64,000 nucleotides of DNA from Thalassococcus arenae (GCF_019104745.1 NZ_JAHRWL010000001.1:1221001-1285000); one strand, 5' to 3'; shown: positions 1 through 8,539, counted from the first letter of the stretch. A program made the numbers and translations. The notes: generated from the letters alone by a model not told the origin.

Positions 1-119
1 GCCGTTTGCTTGCATCCGCGACCGATGCGTTGATCTCCAACCAGTTCTACCCGTGTCTCAAGGCACTTCGTGCATTGATCCCGCGCGAAGACCGCCTGCT
101 TGCAGCCGTGCCGCAATGA
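1..119 (+). CDS. flbT: FlbT flagellin regulator, C-terminal fragment
   Basis: Only the last 38 codons are in the window, read in the third frame from base 3 to the TGA at 117-119. The peptide contains YPCLKALRALIPRE followed by a short tail, which resembles the FlbT C-terminus (a helix ending in ALKALR/ALKAIR then a basic-acidic turn). FlbT is a post-transcriptional regulator of flagellin mRNA in alphaproteobacteria. The stop overlaps the start of the next gene (ATGA), so the two are translationally coupled. The body of the gene lies to the left, so the call rests on a short match plus context. Confidence 0.6.
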   Translation, partial: RLLASATDALISNQFYPCLKALRALIPREDRLLAAVPQ

Positions 120-934
120 CGTTTCAGCCCGTCCTCGTCGGCAGCGGGCTGGTCGGTTGGCGATTTCTGCAAGCGACGCTGCAGAACCAGCGACAAGCTT
201 TCGATAACGGCGCACTAGAGTTGCGCGATACGGCGTATTTCGAGAACAAGATCGCAACCATCGACAACGCGGAGAGCCTGGTGACGGATCGGCGCCTGTT
301 GCGCGTGGCGCTGACCGCTTTCGGCCTTCAAGACGACATCAACAACAAGTTTTTCATCCGCAAGGTGCTCGAAGAAGGAGTGACCGACAGGGACGCTTTG
401 GCCAACAAGCTGACCGATGACCGATACAAGGCGCTTGCAAGAACCTTTGCCTTTGATTCCGCCTCAGGGCCGAGCACGAAACGTGCCGGCTTCGCCGAGG
501 AAATTATCGCCCGCTATCGCGCGCAGCAATTCGAACTCGCGGTTGGCGAACAGGACGAAACGCTGCGTCTTGCGATGAACTTCGAACGGGCCTTGCCCGA
601 GGTCGCGGCAGGTGCCGGTTCGAACGACACGAAATGGTTTCGCGTCATGGGCACCCCGCCGTTGCGGACCGTTTTCGAAACGGCGCTTGGCCTGCCATCG
701 GGGTTCGGGCAGCTCGATATCGATCGCCAAGTCGAAACCCTGCGCGAAAAAGCCGGGGCGCGGTTCGGCGCGTCAGAGATCATCGACCTCAGTTCCGAGG
801 AAATCATGAGCAAAATCGTTCGGAGCTATTTGCTGCAGTCGCAGCTTCAACAAAGCAGCGCCAGCCAACCCGGACAGACGGCTTTGGCATTGATCAGTGC
901 GATCCCGCGCCAGTCGCTGTTCAACAAGATCTGA
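116..934 (+). CDS. DUF1217 family flagellar-locus protein
   Basis: A 272-aa protein starting at ATG 116, which overlaps the flbT stop; upstream in-frame codons belong to the flbT overlap and carry no better start. No signal peptide or membrane segment is visible; it is mostly helical and polar. Repeated motifs such as ENKIATIDNAESLVTDRRLLRVAL and the A-L-A-T-F pattern match the DUF1217 family, found in flagellar gene clusters of Rhodobacterales and Rhizobiales. Function is not established; linkage to flbT suggests a role in flagellin or hook-filament export or assembly. It ends 20 bp from the convergent fliI. Family call is fairly secure, function is not. Confidence 0.7.
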   Translation: MTFQPVLVGSGLVGWRFLQATLQNQRQAFDNGALELRDTAYFENKIATIDNAESLVTDRRLLRVALTAFGLQDDINNKFFIRKVLEEGVTDRDALANKLTDDRYKALARTFAFDSASGPSTKRAGFAEEIIARYRAQQFELAVGEQDETLRLAMNFERALPEVAAGAGSNDTKWFRVMGTPPLRTVFETALGLPSGFGQLDIDRQVETLREKAGARFGASEIIDLSSEEIMSKIVRSYLLQSQLQQSSASQPGQTALALISAIPRQSLFNKI

Positions 935-954
935 CGATCAGGCCTTTCGTGGCA

Positions 955-2364
955 CTACGAAGCGGCGTTCTTGGCCGCGTCCGCCACGCCGGGCACCATG
1001 GCGCGGTGGCGCGATGGCGTCGCGGTACCGGAATTGTCGAGCTGGACTCCGGCGCGGCGCAAGATCAATCGCAGGCGCGCAAAGGCGTTTTCAGGTCCGG
1101 CGGAGGAACGTTCGGCCAGGAAAGCGTCAAGGTCGGGCCACGCGCGGATGGCTTGATCCAGGACCGCGTCCTCGCCATCGCGATAGAGGCCTGCCCGGAT
1201 CATCGTTTCCGACCGCGCATAGGCGCCCAAGAGGGTGCGGGCTTGCTGAATGAGACGGTTTTCGGCCTCGGTTGCAGCTTCGGGCAAACTGCGCGAGACC
1301 GACCGCAGAAGATCGACCGCCGGGAACCGGGCACGTTCCGCAATCTGCCGGTCCAGGACGACATGGCCATCCAGAACCCCGCGCAGCACATCGGCCACCG
1401 GTTCGTCCATGTCCGATCCGGCGACCAGCACGCTGAAAATCGCCGTGATATCCCCCATTGCCTCGGTGCCCGGGCCGGCCCGTTCGGCCAAGCACATGAT
1501 CTGATGCGCGACCGAAGGAGGATAGCCCCTTAGGGCAGGCAATTCGCCGGCAGCGATGGCCACCTCGCGATGCGCTTCGGCAAAACGGGTGATCGAATCA
1601 GCGAGATAGAGAACGTGACGTCCCCGGTCACGAAAATGTTCGGCGATCGTCATAGCGGCCAAGGGACAACGGCGGCGTTCCAGCGGCGATCTGTCAGAGG
1701 TCGCGGCCACGACGATGGTGCGCGCCATGCCTTCGGGTCCAAGCACCGTCCGGACGAAATCCTGAACCTCGCGTCCGCGTTCGCCGACAAGGGCCAGCAC
1801 GACGATGTCCGCCTGCAGATCCCGCGTGAGCGAGCCAAGCAGCCGCGACTTGCCCACGCCGGACCCGGCGAACAAGCCGATCCTTTGGCCGCGGACGATG
1901 GGCAGCAGCGTGTCGAAAACGGCCAGCCCCGTTGCCAGCCTTGCACCCAAAGGCTTGCGAAAGGCCGCGGCCGGCGGTGCCGCGCGAAACGGGCGCGCCT
2001 CCTTGCCAATTGTCAGGGGACGGCCGTCCAGCGGGCGAGCGTAGGGATCGATCACACGACCGACCCAGCTGTCATCGGGCGCCAGCACCGGCGGCCCGAC
2101 AACCGCGACACGATCACCCTGCGACACACCTTCGGCGCCCTCGTCGGGAAGCATTGCGACCAGGTCGTCGCGGATGCGCAAGACGTCCCCGCCGAGCACC
2201 TGCGCGCCGTGAAACAGCCTGAGCCGGTCGCCGATGGCCGCGCGGTGCGCCAGCCCTCGGATCCAGATCACCGTACCGTCGACCGATTGCACCCGCCCCA
2301 CCGCCTGCACCGGCCGCAAACCGGCGATGCGGTTGGCCAGGTTATCCAGTTCGGTCCGTTCCAT
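955..2364 (-). CDS. fliI: Flagellar type III export ATPase FliI
   Basis: A 469-aa hexameric ATPase that energises flagellar protein export with FliH and FliJ at the cytoplasmic face. The P-loop AGSGVGKS lies at about residues 166-173, followed by GERGREV and by the FliI-type segment GDITAIFSVLVAGSDMDEP. The reading frame offers two in-frame starts giving a repeated MERT-MERT; I chose ATG 2364 because a GGAG sits 8 nt upstream of it, inside the codons of the upstream ATG (2376), which itself has no ribosome-binding site. It is divergent from flgB and stands alone on this strand; no fliH is adjacent. Confidence 0.93.
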   Translation of the reverse strand: MERTELDNLANRIAGLRPVQAVGRVQSVDGTVIWIRGLAHRAAIGDRLRLFHGAQVLGGDVLRIRDDLVAMLPDEGAEGVSQGDRVAVVGPPVLAPDDSWVGRVIDPYARPLDGRPLTIGKEARPFRAAPPAAAFRKPLGARLATGLAVFDTLLPIVRGQRIGLFAGSGVGKSRLLGSLTRDLQADIVVLALVGERGREVQDFVRTVLGPEGMARTIVVAATSDRSPLERRRCPLAAMTIAEHFRDRGRHVLYLADSITRFAEAHREVAIAAGELPALRGYPPSVAHQIMCLAERAGPGTEAMGDITAIFSVLVAGSDMDEPVADVLRGVLDGHVVLDRQIAERARFPAVDLLRSVSRSLPEAATEAENRLIQQARTLLGAYARSETMIRAGLYRDGEDAVLDQAIRAWPDLDAFLAERSSAGPENAFARLRLILRRAGVQLDNSGTATPSRHRAMVPGVADAAKNAAS

Positions 2365-2411
2365 CGTACGCTCCATTCATGTGTCGCAAACCGTTTCTAA
2401 AGGAATCGCGG

Positions 2412-2426
2412 TTAAGCCTTGATTGA
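2412..2426 (+). promoter_or_regulatory. CtrA-like site upstream of flgB
   Basis: TTAA-N7-TTGA in the short fliI/flgB divergent region, one base from the CtrA consensus TTAA-N7-TTAA. CtrA is a known activator of flagellar genes in alphaproteobacteria. Its 3' end is 24 bp from the flgB start, so it could serve either direction. Assignment is by pattern only. Confidence 0.35.
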
Positions 2427-2449
2427 AGCCAATCGAGGGAGAAGCCCCG

Positions 2450-2827
2450 ATGTTCCAGGATCTGACGGTGTTCCGCACGGCAATGGCCATGGCACGCCAT
2501 GCCGGACACCAACAGGCGCTCAGCGCGCAGAATATCGCTAACGCCGACACGCCGGGTTACCGCGCGCTCGAAATGCCGGATTTCGCCTCGGTTTCGGCCC
2601 GCGATGCGGCCGCGCAGAAAGCCACCCGGACCAAACACCTCAACGGCAGTTCCACCGGTGCCTGGACGGCGACCGAACGGCGCGATGCGCAGGACCCCAA
2701 CGGCAACACCGTTTCCCTGGAGCGCGAGATGCTTGAGGCGGTCGGCGCCAAGCGCCAGCACGACCGTGCCCTGGCGATCTACCGGTCTTCGCTCAGCGTC
2801 TTGCGGGCCAGTCTCGGCCGTCAATAA
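2450..2827 (+). CDS. flgB: Flagellar proximal rod protein FlgB
   Basis: A 125-aa rod subunit, exported through the flagellar gate and polymerised in the periplasm. The rod signature NIANADTPGYRA near residue 30 and a helical C-terminus with REMLEAVGAKRQHDRAL are typical. I chose ATG 2450 because GAGGGAG lies just upstream; an in-frame TTG at 2423 would add nine unlikely residues. It is the first gene of the plus-strand operon flgB-flgC-fliE-fliQ-flgF-flgG-flgA-flgH-fliL. Confidence 0.93.
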   Translation: MFQDLTVFRTAMAMARHAGHQQALSAQNIANADTPGYRALEMPDFASVSARDAAAQKATRTKHLNGSSTGAWTATERRDAQDPNGNTVSLEREMLEAVGAKRQHDRALAIYRSSLSVLRASLGRQ

Positions 2828-2839
2828 GGATATCGTCTG

Positions 2840-3229
2840 ATGAGTGCCTTTTCCGATGCGCTGGCGGTTACGTCCAGCGGCCTGAAGGCGCAGGCCACAC
2901 GCTTGCGTCTGGTTTCCGAAAACATCGCAAATGTCGACACGCCGGGCTACCGGCGCAAGCTGGCAGCGTTCGAACTGACTGGCGACGCCGACACCGTCCG
3001 CCATGTCGAAACCGGGCGGATCAGGCTCGATCAGAGCGAACGCCAGGTGATCCACGATCCCGCCCACCCGCTGGCGGGCGATGACGGCACATATGTCGGG
3101 TCGAACGTCGACCTGATCCTTGAAATCGCCGATGCGCGAGAAGCGCAGCGCAGCTACGAAGCCAACCTCAAGATGTTCGAGCAGACCCGCCAGATGTCCG
3201 GCGCTCTGCTCGACCTGCTGAGACGCTGA
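2840..3229 (+). CDS. flgC: Flagellar proximal rod protein FlgC
   Basis: A 129-aa rod subunit with the family motif SENIANVDTPGYRRK near residue 30 and the C-terminal pattern SNVDLILEIADAREAQRSYEANL. It builds the proximal rod with FlgB, FlgF and FliE. AAGGA precedes the ATG by about nine bases. It follows flgB after 12 bp and precedes fliE by 18 bp, in the usual order. Confidence 0.95.
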   Translation: MSAFSDALAVTSSGLKAQATRLRLVSENIANVDTPGYRRKLAAFELTGDADTVRHVETGRIRLDQSERQVIHDPAHPLAGDDGTYVGSNVDLILEIADAREAQRSYEANLKMFEQTRQMSGALLDLLRR

Positions 3230-3247
3230 TCCGGAAAGGAGGCCAGA

Positions 3248-3544
3248 ATGGACGTCCGATCGCTGTTTGCCACCCAGAAATACGCCGCCTCGCGTCCGGC
3301 GATGCTGCCCGATCCCGGGTCGGCGCCGAAGCCCGAAACAACAGGCGCCGCAAGCGCCATCGCCGATTTCGCGGCCACCCTGCGCGAGGCCGAAACCACC
3401 GCAAAGGCGGCGATGACCGGAGGGGCGGATCCACACGCCCTGGTCGAGGCGCTGGCGCAGTCCGAGCTGGCGGTCGAGACCGTGGTCGCCCTGCGCAACA
3501 AGGTGGTCGAAGCCTACCAGGAAATCCTGCGGATGCCGGTGTGA
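3248..3544 (+). CDS. fliE: Flagellar hook-basal body protein FliE
   Basis: A 98-aa protein that joins the MS ring to the rod. The N-terminus is low in conservation; the C-terminal half has the FliE helix pattern ending in VVALRNKVVEAYQEILRMPV. AAAGGAGG lies upstream of the start. Its TGA overlaps the next start (TGATG), coupling it to fliQ. Confidence 0.92.
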   Translation: MDVRSLFATQKYAASRPAMLPDPGSAPKPETTGAASAIADFAATLREAETTAKAAMTGGADPHALVEALAQSELAVETVVALRNKVVEAYQEILRMPV

Positions 3545-3813
3545 TGCTGGATGAAACGCTGTTCTTCGACACGTTGCGGCAGGGCCTTTGGATCGCCACG
3601 ATCGTATCGGTCCCGATCCTCAGCGCCGCGCTGATCGCCGGCGTCAGCGTCGGCCTGTTCCAGGCGCTGACCTCGATCCAGGAAATGACGCTGACTTTCG
3701 TGCCCAAGCTGTTGGCCATCGTCGCCGTATTCTGGATCTCGATGAGCTTCATGACCGAAACCCTGGTTGCCTATTTCCAGGATCATCTGATCCCGATCAT
3801 CGCCGGAGGCTGA
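3544..3813 (+). CDS. fliQ: Flagellar export gate protein FliQ
   Basis: An 89-aa membrane protein of the FliPQR export gate. Two hydrophobic helices are visible (about residues 13-35 and 52-75) separated by the conserved QALTSIQEMTLTFVPK loop. ATG 3544 overlaps the fliE stop; a GTG at 3541 is also in frame but less likely. fliP is not in the window although fliQ, fliR, flhA and flhB are, so it must lie elsewhere. Confidence 0.94.
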   Translation: MLDETLFFDTLRQGLWIATIVSVPILSAALIAGVSVGLFQALTSIQEMTLTFVPKLLAIVAVFWISMSFMTETLVAYFQDHLIPIIAGG

Positions 3814-3816
3814 ACG

Positions 3817-4530
3817 ATGGAATCCGCAGGATACGCAGCGCTGTCGCGCCAATCGGGCCTGATGCGCGAAATGCAGGTCATCGCCAACAACATCGCCAAT
3901 GCCCAGACTTCGGGCTTTCGCCAGGAAGGTGTGGTTTTCTCGGAATACCTGCGCGACAGCGACGAAGGTGCGGGGCTGGCGATGGCCGCTGGGCGGGTGC
4001 GGAACACGTCATTCGAACAGGGCGCGCTGAAGCATACCGGTGCGGCCTTTGACCTTGCCATCGAAGGCGACGGATTCTTCGTTGTCGAGACGCCAAACGG
4101 GCCGCGCCTGACCCGGGCCGGGGCGTTTACGCCGGATTCCGCCGGCCAACTGGTGACACCCGACGGCTACGCGGTGCTCGATCAGGGCGGAGCCCCGGTC
4201 GTGCTTCCCGCCGCGACCGGCGATGTCGCCATCGCCGAGGACGGCACGATCAGCAGCGCCGGCACACCGGTCGGCAGGATCGGTGTCGTCTTGCCGGAGA
4301 ACCCGCTGCGCCTGACCCGCGAAGGCGGTGTTCTCTTTGACGCCGAAGACGGCTTTGTCGAGGTCGACAATCCGCGCATGCGCCAGGGCTATGTCGAGGG
4401 ATCGAATGTCGATCCCATACTTCAGATCGCACGCATGAGCGAGGTGCAGCGCGCCTACGAGATGGGACAGGCCTTCATGGACCGTGAAGACGAACGCATC
4501 CGGTCCGCTCTCAAGGCCTTTGTAAGCTAA
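3817..4530 (+). CDS. flgF: Flagellar proximal rod protein FlgF
   Basis: A 237-aa rod protein of the FlgE/F/G family. The N-terminal NNIANAQTSGFRQEG, the central GDGFFVVETPNGPRLTRAGAF and the C-terminal SNVDPILQIARMSEVQRAYE are present; the last is the family D0/D1 helix. Its length and position directly before flgG distinguish it from FlgG. GGAGG lies close upstream of the ATG, overlapping the last codons of fliQ. Confidence 0.93.
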   Translation: MESAGYAALSRQSGLMREMQVIANNIANAQTSGFRQEGVVFSEYLRDSDEGAGLAMAAGRVRNTSFEQGALKHTGAAFDLAIEGDGFFVVETPNGPRLTRAGAFTPDSAGQLVTPDGYAVLDQGGAPVVLPAATGDVAIAEDGTISSAGTPVGRIGVVLPENPLRLTREGGVLFDAEDGFVEVDNPRMRQGYVEGSNVDPILQIARMSEVQRAYEMGQAFMDREDERIRSALKAFVS

Positions 4531-4539
4531 GGAACCAGG

Positions 4540-5325
4540 ATGAAAGCCCTCAAGATCGCCGCAAGCGGCATGTCGGCCCAACAGATGCGGGTCGAAGTGA
4601 TTTCGAACAACCTGTCGAACATGAGCACCACCGGCTACAATGCGCGGCGTGCCGAATTCGCCGATCTGCACTACCAGCAGATCTCTCGCGCGGGGGCGGT
4701 CAGTGCTGCCGACGGCACCGTGCTGCCGACCGGCATCCAGCTGGGTCTTGGCGTGCGTCCGGCGGCGGTTTCCGTGCAACTCAGCCAGGGTACCTTGTCG
4801 GCCACCGGCGGCGATCTGGATATCGCGATCGAGGGCCAGGGGTATTTCGAAGTGACCTTGCCGTCGGGCAATCCGGCCTATACCCGCGACGGTGCTCTCA
4901 AACGCAGCGCCGACGGGCTGATCGTCACCGCAGAAGGCCACGCCGTGGCACCCGAGATCGTCATTCCCGCGGATGCGCGCAGCCTGACGGTCAACGCCGA
5001 TGGCGAGGTCTACGCCTATTTCGACGTCGGCGCCGAAGCGCAGTTGCTTGGACAATTGACGCTGGCGGGGTTTACCAACCCGAAAGGTCTAGAAGCGCTC
5101 GGATCGAACCTGTTCGCGGAAACCGAGGCTTCGGGCCCGCCGTTGCAAAGTACTCCGGGACAGGACGGGCTGGGAACCGTGCGGCAAGGGTATCTCGAGG
5201 ACAGCTCCGTCGATGCCGTTCGCGAGATCACCGACCTGATCGAGGCGCAACGCGGCTACGAACTGAATTCCAAGGTCATTTCCGCAGCCGACCAGATGCT
5301 TGCCGCAACGGCCCAGGTCCGGTGA
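4540..5325 (+). CDS. flgG: Flagellar distal rod protein FlgG
   Basis: A 261-aa distal rod protein. It shows NNLSNMSTTGYNARRAEF near residue 25, the FlgG segment DLHYQQISRAG, the domain EGQGYFEVTLPSGNPAYTRDG and the C-terminal SSVDAVREITDLIEAQRGYELNSK. The stop overlaps the next ATG (TGATG), so flgA is coupled to it. Confidence 0.96.
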   Translation: MKALKIAASGMSAQQMRVEVISNNLSNMSTTGYNARRAEFADLHYQQISRAGAVSAADGTVLPTGIQLGLGVRPAAVSVQLSQGTLSATGGDLDIAIEGQGYFEVTLPSGNPAYTRDGALKRSADGLIVTAEGHAVAPEIVIPADARSLTVNADGEVYAYFDVGAEAQLLGQLTLAGFTNPKGLEALGSNLFAETEASGPPLQSTPGQDGLGTVRQGYLEDSSVDAVREITDLIEAQRGYELNSKVISAADQMLAATAQVR

Positions 5326-5744
5326 TGCGGTTGATCTTGCCGATCGGTCTTGCCCTTGCGGCCCAGGCAGCGCTTGCCGACACGGTCGTGGCCACACGTA
5401 CCGTTCGTCCGAACACCGTCATATCGGCACAGGACGTTCGGGTCGATCCGGTCGACACACCGGGTGCGTATTCGGTCGTGCAGGACGTGATCGGTCAAGA
5501 GGCGCGGATCGCGCTGTATCCCGGACGGCCGATACAGATGGGCGCGGTCGGAGCGCCTGCCCTGGTCGACCGCAACCAATTGGTCGCCCTGTTCTTCGAA
5601 CGCGGTGGCTTGCGGATCGTCACCGAAGGCCGTGCGCTTGGACGCGCCGCCGCGGGCGAGCGCATCCGCGTGATGAACCTGTCTTCCAAGGCGGTGCTGT
5701 TCGGTATCGTCCTTGCGGATGGCAGCGTCTCCGTGACCCCGTGA
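5325..5744 (+). CDS. flgA: P-ring assembly chaperone FlgA
   Basis: A 139-aa periplasmic protein needed for P-ring assembly. A signal peptide of about 19 residues ends near AALA. The SAF-type segment TVVATRTVRPNTVISAQDV follows, and the C-terminus has AAGERIRVMNLSSKAVLFG. It is the short form of FlgA usual in alphaproteobacteria. ATG 5325 overlaps the flgG stop and is preferred over the ATG-like codon at 5322. Confidence 0.9.
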   Translation: MRLILPIGLALAAQAALADTVVATRTVRPNTVISAQDVRVDPVDTPGAYSVVQDVIGQEARIALYPGRPIQMGAVGAPALVDRNQLVALFFERGGLRIVTEGRALGRAAAGERIRVMNLSSKAVLFGIVLADGSVSVTP

Positions 5745-5751
5745 GTTGGAC

Positions 5752-6480
5752 ATGACCCGAGCAAGTTCTTTCGCCTTATTGATCCTGTTCACCGCTTCCT
5801 GCGGACGAATCGACCATATCGGCAGACCACCTTCCTTTTCGGAACCCGACACCAGCATGGAACGCGTGGCGATGCGTGCCGCCGGGCCCGGTGAGCCCGT
5901 CCTGCCGATGCGGGTCTCGGAAACTGCGTCGCTCTGGAGCGGCGAACAGGGATCGTTGCTGGGTGATCGCCGCGCGATGAAACAGGGTGATATCCTCACC
6001 GTGGTGATCGAGATCGACGAAAGCGCCAAGATATCGAACAGCAGCGAACGCGCCCGGAGCGGTTCGGAAAGTCTCGGCGTGCCACAGCTTTTCGGCGTTC
6101 CGCAGCGCATCGACCAGACCATCAGTGAAGGCGCCAGCATGGCCGACGCCGTTTCGATCGACAGCGCCAGCAAGGCCAAGGGGAACGGCTCGGTTCGCCG
6201 AAGCGAGCAATTGACGCTTCGGGTGGCGGCCACGGTCACGGGCGTGCTGCCGAACGGCGTTCTCCAGATCGAGGGCATGCAGGAAGTCCGGGTGAATTTC
6301 GAGCTTCGCGAATTGCTGGTCTCCGGCTACGTCCGGCCCGAGGACATCTCGCGGCAGAACGAGATCACTTATGACAAGATCGCCTCGGCACGGATCTCTT
6401 ACGGCGGGCGCGGGCAGATCACCGACGTCCAGCAGCCCCGCATCGGCCAGCAAGTGCTGGACGCGGTCCTGCCCTTCTAG
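5752..6480 (+). CDS. flgH: Flagellar L-ring lipoprotein FlgH
   Basis: A 242-aa outer-membrane lipoprotein that forms the L ring. A short hydrophobic signal ends in a lipobox-like TASC at about residues 15-18. The FlgH core is clear: RRAMKQGDILTVVIEIDESA, and near the C-terminus VSGYVRPEDISRQNEITYDKIASARISYGG. I chose ATG 5752 over an in-frame TTG at 5746. No clear ribosome-binding site is seen; the start is 7 bp after flgA. Confidence 0.94.
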   Translation: MTRASSFALLILFTASCGRIDHIGRPPSFSEPDTSMERVAMRAAGPGEPVLPMRVSETASLWSGEQGSLLGDRRAMKQGDILTVVIEIDESAKISNSSERARSGSESLGVPQLFGVPQRIDQTISEGASMADAVSIDSASKAKGNGSVRRSEQLTLRVAATVTGVLPNGVLQIEGMQEVRVNFELRELLVSGYVRPEDISRQNEITYDKIASARISYGGRGQITDVQQPRIGQQVLDAVLPF

Positions 6481-6491
6481 GAGTCCGGTCG

Positions 6492-6998
6492 ATGCGCTTC
6501 ATCCTGCCGATTGTTCTGGCACTGATCGGAACCGCCGCCGGCGTCGGCGCCGGCGTTTTCCTGACCGCGGACAAACCGGATGCACCGGACCGTTCCGAGA
6601 CGGAGTCATCAGAATCCGATGACAAGGCGCTCGTCGACGACACGCAGGCATCGGACACGGTAAAACACGACGGGCCGACCGATTTCGTGAAGCTGAACAA
6701 TCAATTCATCATTCCGGTCCTGCACGACGACCGCGTCGCGTCGCTGGTCATCCTGTCGCTCAGTCTCGAGGTGCCCGAAGGACGAACCGAAGCGGTCTAT
6801 TCCAAGGAACCGCGTTTGCGCGACGCATTCCTGCGCGTGCTGTTCGATCATGCCAATATCGGCGGGTTCGACGGCGCCTTCACGCGATCGCCCCGGATGG
6901 AGGTCTTGCGCGGAGCGCTGACCGACACGGCGCGAAACGTCGTCGGCGACGACTTGCTGGCCGTTCTGGTTACCGAGATTTCCCGACAGGACAACTGA
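6492..6998 (+). CDS. fliL: FliL-family basal body-associated protein
   Basis: A 168-aa protein with one N-terminal membrane helix (about residues 3-25), an acidic linker and a periplasmic domain beginning VKLNNQFIIPVL, as in FliL. FliL surrounds the stator units and supports torque. GGAG lies 9 nt upstream. It is the last gene of the plus-strand operon and converges on the minus-strand 142-aa gene with a 24-bp gap, in which I see no clear terminator. Confidence 0.82.
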   Translation: MRFILPIVLALIGTAAGVGAGVFLTADKPDAPDRSETESSESDDKALVDDTQASDTVKHDGPTDFVKLNNQFIIPVLHDDRVASLVILSLSLEVPEGRTEAVYSKEPRLRDAFLRVLFDHANIGGFDGAFTRSPRMEVLRGALTDTARNVVGDDLLAVLVTEISRQDN

Positions 6999-7022
6999 CC
7001 CGGCCTCGACCTGGCGGCGCGG

Positions 7023-7451
7023 TCAGTCGAACGCGGCGTTCCAGGCCGACAATACCGTCAGGTCGGACAGGGCCTGGTCCAATCTTGCCGAGCGATCCTG
7101 CTTCTGACGACGCCGGGTGTCGTCCTCGATATCCTGGGTCGCTTGTGCTTTTCCGAAGGCGAGCCGAGCCTCGATCAGACTCTGTTCCTGCCTGACGCGA
7201 TACTGCGCCTGTTCGCGCAACAGTGTCGCGCGGCGCGTCAACAACCATCCGTGCCATAACAAGTCTGCTCCCAGGCGTTCTCTAAGACCGAAATCGCCTT
7301 CACGCGACAGCGCCTCGCGCCGAAGCGCGTCGATCCCTTCCACTTCGATGCGCGATTGGCGTTCCTGGGCAAGGTTCCGACGATGGCGGGCAAGGGCCTG
7401 ATCCAGAAGCAGATTGGAGAGATGGGTCAGAGTTTCGTTTTCGTGCGACAT
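7023..7451 (-). CDS. Coiled-coil protein after flhB, possibly FliJ-like
   Basis: A 142-aa soluble, charged, all-helical protein: Arg, Glu, Gln and Leu are abundant and no signal or membrane segment is visible. Two long helices are separated near GADLLWHGWL. I do not recognise a named family. Size and two-helix architecture fit FliJ/YscO export stalk proteins, which bind FliI, and no other fliJ candidate is in the window. ATG 7451 overlaps the flhB stop (TGATG); a GTG at 7457 is also in frame. The FliJ idea is inference from size, helices and context only. Confidence 0.55.
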   Translation of the reverse strand: MSHENETLTHLSNLLLDQALARHRRNLAQERQSRIEVEGIDALRREALSREGDFGLRERLGADLLWHGWLLTRRATLLREQAQYRVRQEQSLIEARLAFGKAQATQDIEDDTRRRQKQDRSARLDQALSDLTVLSAWNAAFD

Positions 7452-8536
7452 CACCAACCTCTCTTGCGCGCCTTGACCCGCATGGCTTCGGCAAACCGGA
7501 TCGCCGCAGCCACCGGTTTGTAGTGGTCAAAGGCGATCTGGGCACCGATTTCCGTGGTTGCATAAACCGCGCGCGCCGTCGGTGGGTCGGCATGGATGGG
7601 AACGCCGTTTTCCAAAGCGATCTGGCGGATCCTCAGGGCGATTTCATCGACACCCTTGGCGACGCATACCGGAGCCTCGCCGGGCAGGCGGCTCCATTTC
7701 AGCGCAACGGCGTAATGCGTCGGGTTGACGATGACGACATCGGCGGTCGGCACGTCCTGCATCATCTGGTTCATCGCGATTTCCTGGGCACGGTTGCGAC
7801 GCTGTTGCTTGACCATCGGATCGCCTTCGGAATCCTTCATCTCGTCACGCATCTCTTTCAGCGTCATCCGGTTGCGTCGGAGGTGGTCGGCGCGTTGCCA
7901 GAAGAAATCGATCGCGCCGATCGTGATGGCGACCAAGGTCACAAGAACCAGCAATCGTATCATCAACGTCGTCATCGCCAGGACTGCCTGGCCCGGTTCG
8001 GCACGGGGAAGACCGGTCAGCAGATCGATCTCGCGCGCCAGAAACAGGCCTAGGCACACGCCGAAGATCACCAGCTTGGCGAAGCTCTTGGAGAATTCGA
8101 AGAGTCCCCGGCGCCCAAACTTGTTCTTGGCATTGCCGATCGGCGAGATCCTCTGAAGCTTCGGCACGAGCTTGGAAGGCGTCACGGTGATTCCGCGCGT
8201 CGCCAGAAGTACGGCGAGGACGCACAGCGCGGGTACGGTCAGCAGAACGGCCACCGGCTGAAGGACCCGCATGATGAGGGTTGCGGCGAACGGACCGGTT
8301 TCGGCGAAGACCGCGTCGGCCAGCTGGTCCGGATGCGCCAGAAGCGGCAGGAGCGCTTCGCCGAACTGGTCGGACAAAAGGCCGCCCACTGCCGCAAGGG
8401 TCAGCAAAAGGCCAAGATAGGCGGCGCTTGTCAGCAGGTCCGGCGCACGCGCGATTTCACCCTTGCGGCGGGACTCCTCGAGCTTGCGCTGACTGGGTTC
8501 GAAGCTCTTTTCCGCGCTGTCATCTGTGTCGGACAT
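7451..8536 (-). CDS. flhB: Flagellar export switch protein FlhB
   Basis: A 361-aa inner-membrane protein that switches export from rod/hook to filament substrates. Four hydrophobic helices lie between about residues 34 and 215; the cytoplasmic domain holds the autocleavage site NPTH at about residues 271-274 within VIVNPTHYAVALKW. ATG 8536 is preferred over the in-frame GTG 8539 immediately before it. It follows fliR with a few bases between stop and start. Confidence 0.95.
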   Translation of the reverse strand: MSDTDDSAEKSFEPSQRKLEESRRKGEIARAPDLLTSAAYLGLLLTLAAVGGLLSDQFGEALLPLLAHPDQLADAVFAETGPFAATLIMRVLQPVAVLLTVPALCVLAVLLATRGITVTPSKLVPKLQRISPIGNAKNKFGRRGLFEFSKSFAKLVIFGVCLGLFLAREIDLLTGLPRAEPGQAVLAMTTLMIRLLVLVTLVAITIGAIDFFWQRADHLRRNRMTLKEMRDEMKDSEGDPMVKQQRRNRAQEIAMNQMMQDVPTADVVIVNPTHYAVALKWSRLPGEAPVCVAKGVDEIALRIRQIALENGVPIHADPPTARAVYATTEIGAQIAFDHYKPVAAAIRFAEAMRVKARKRGW

Positions 8537-8539
8537 CAC

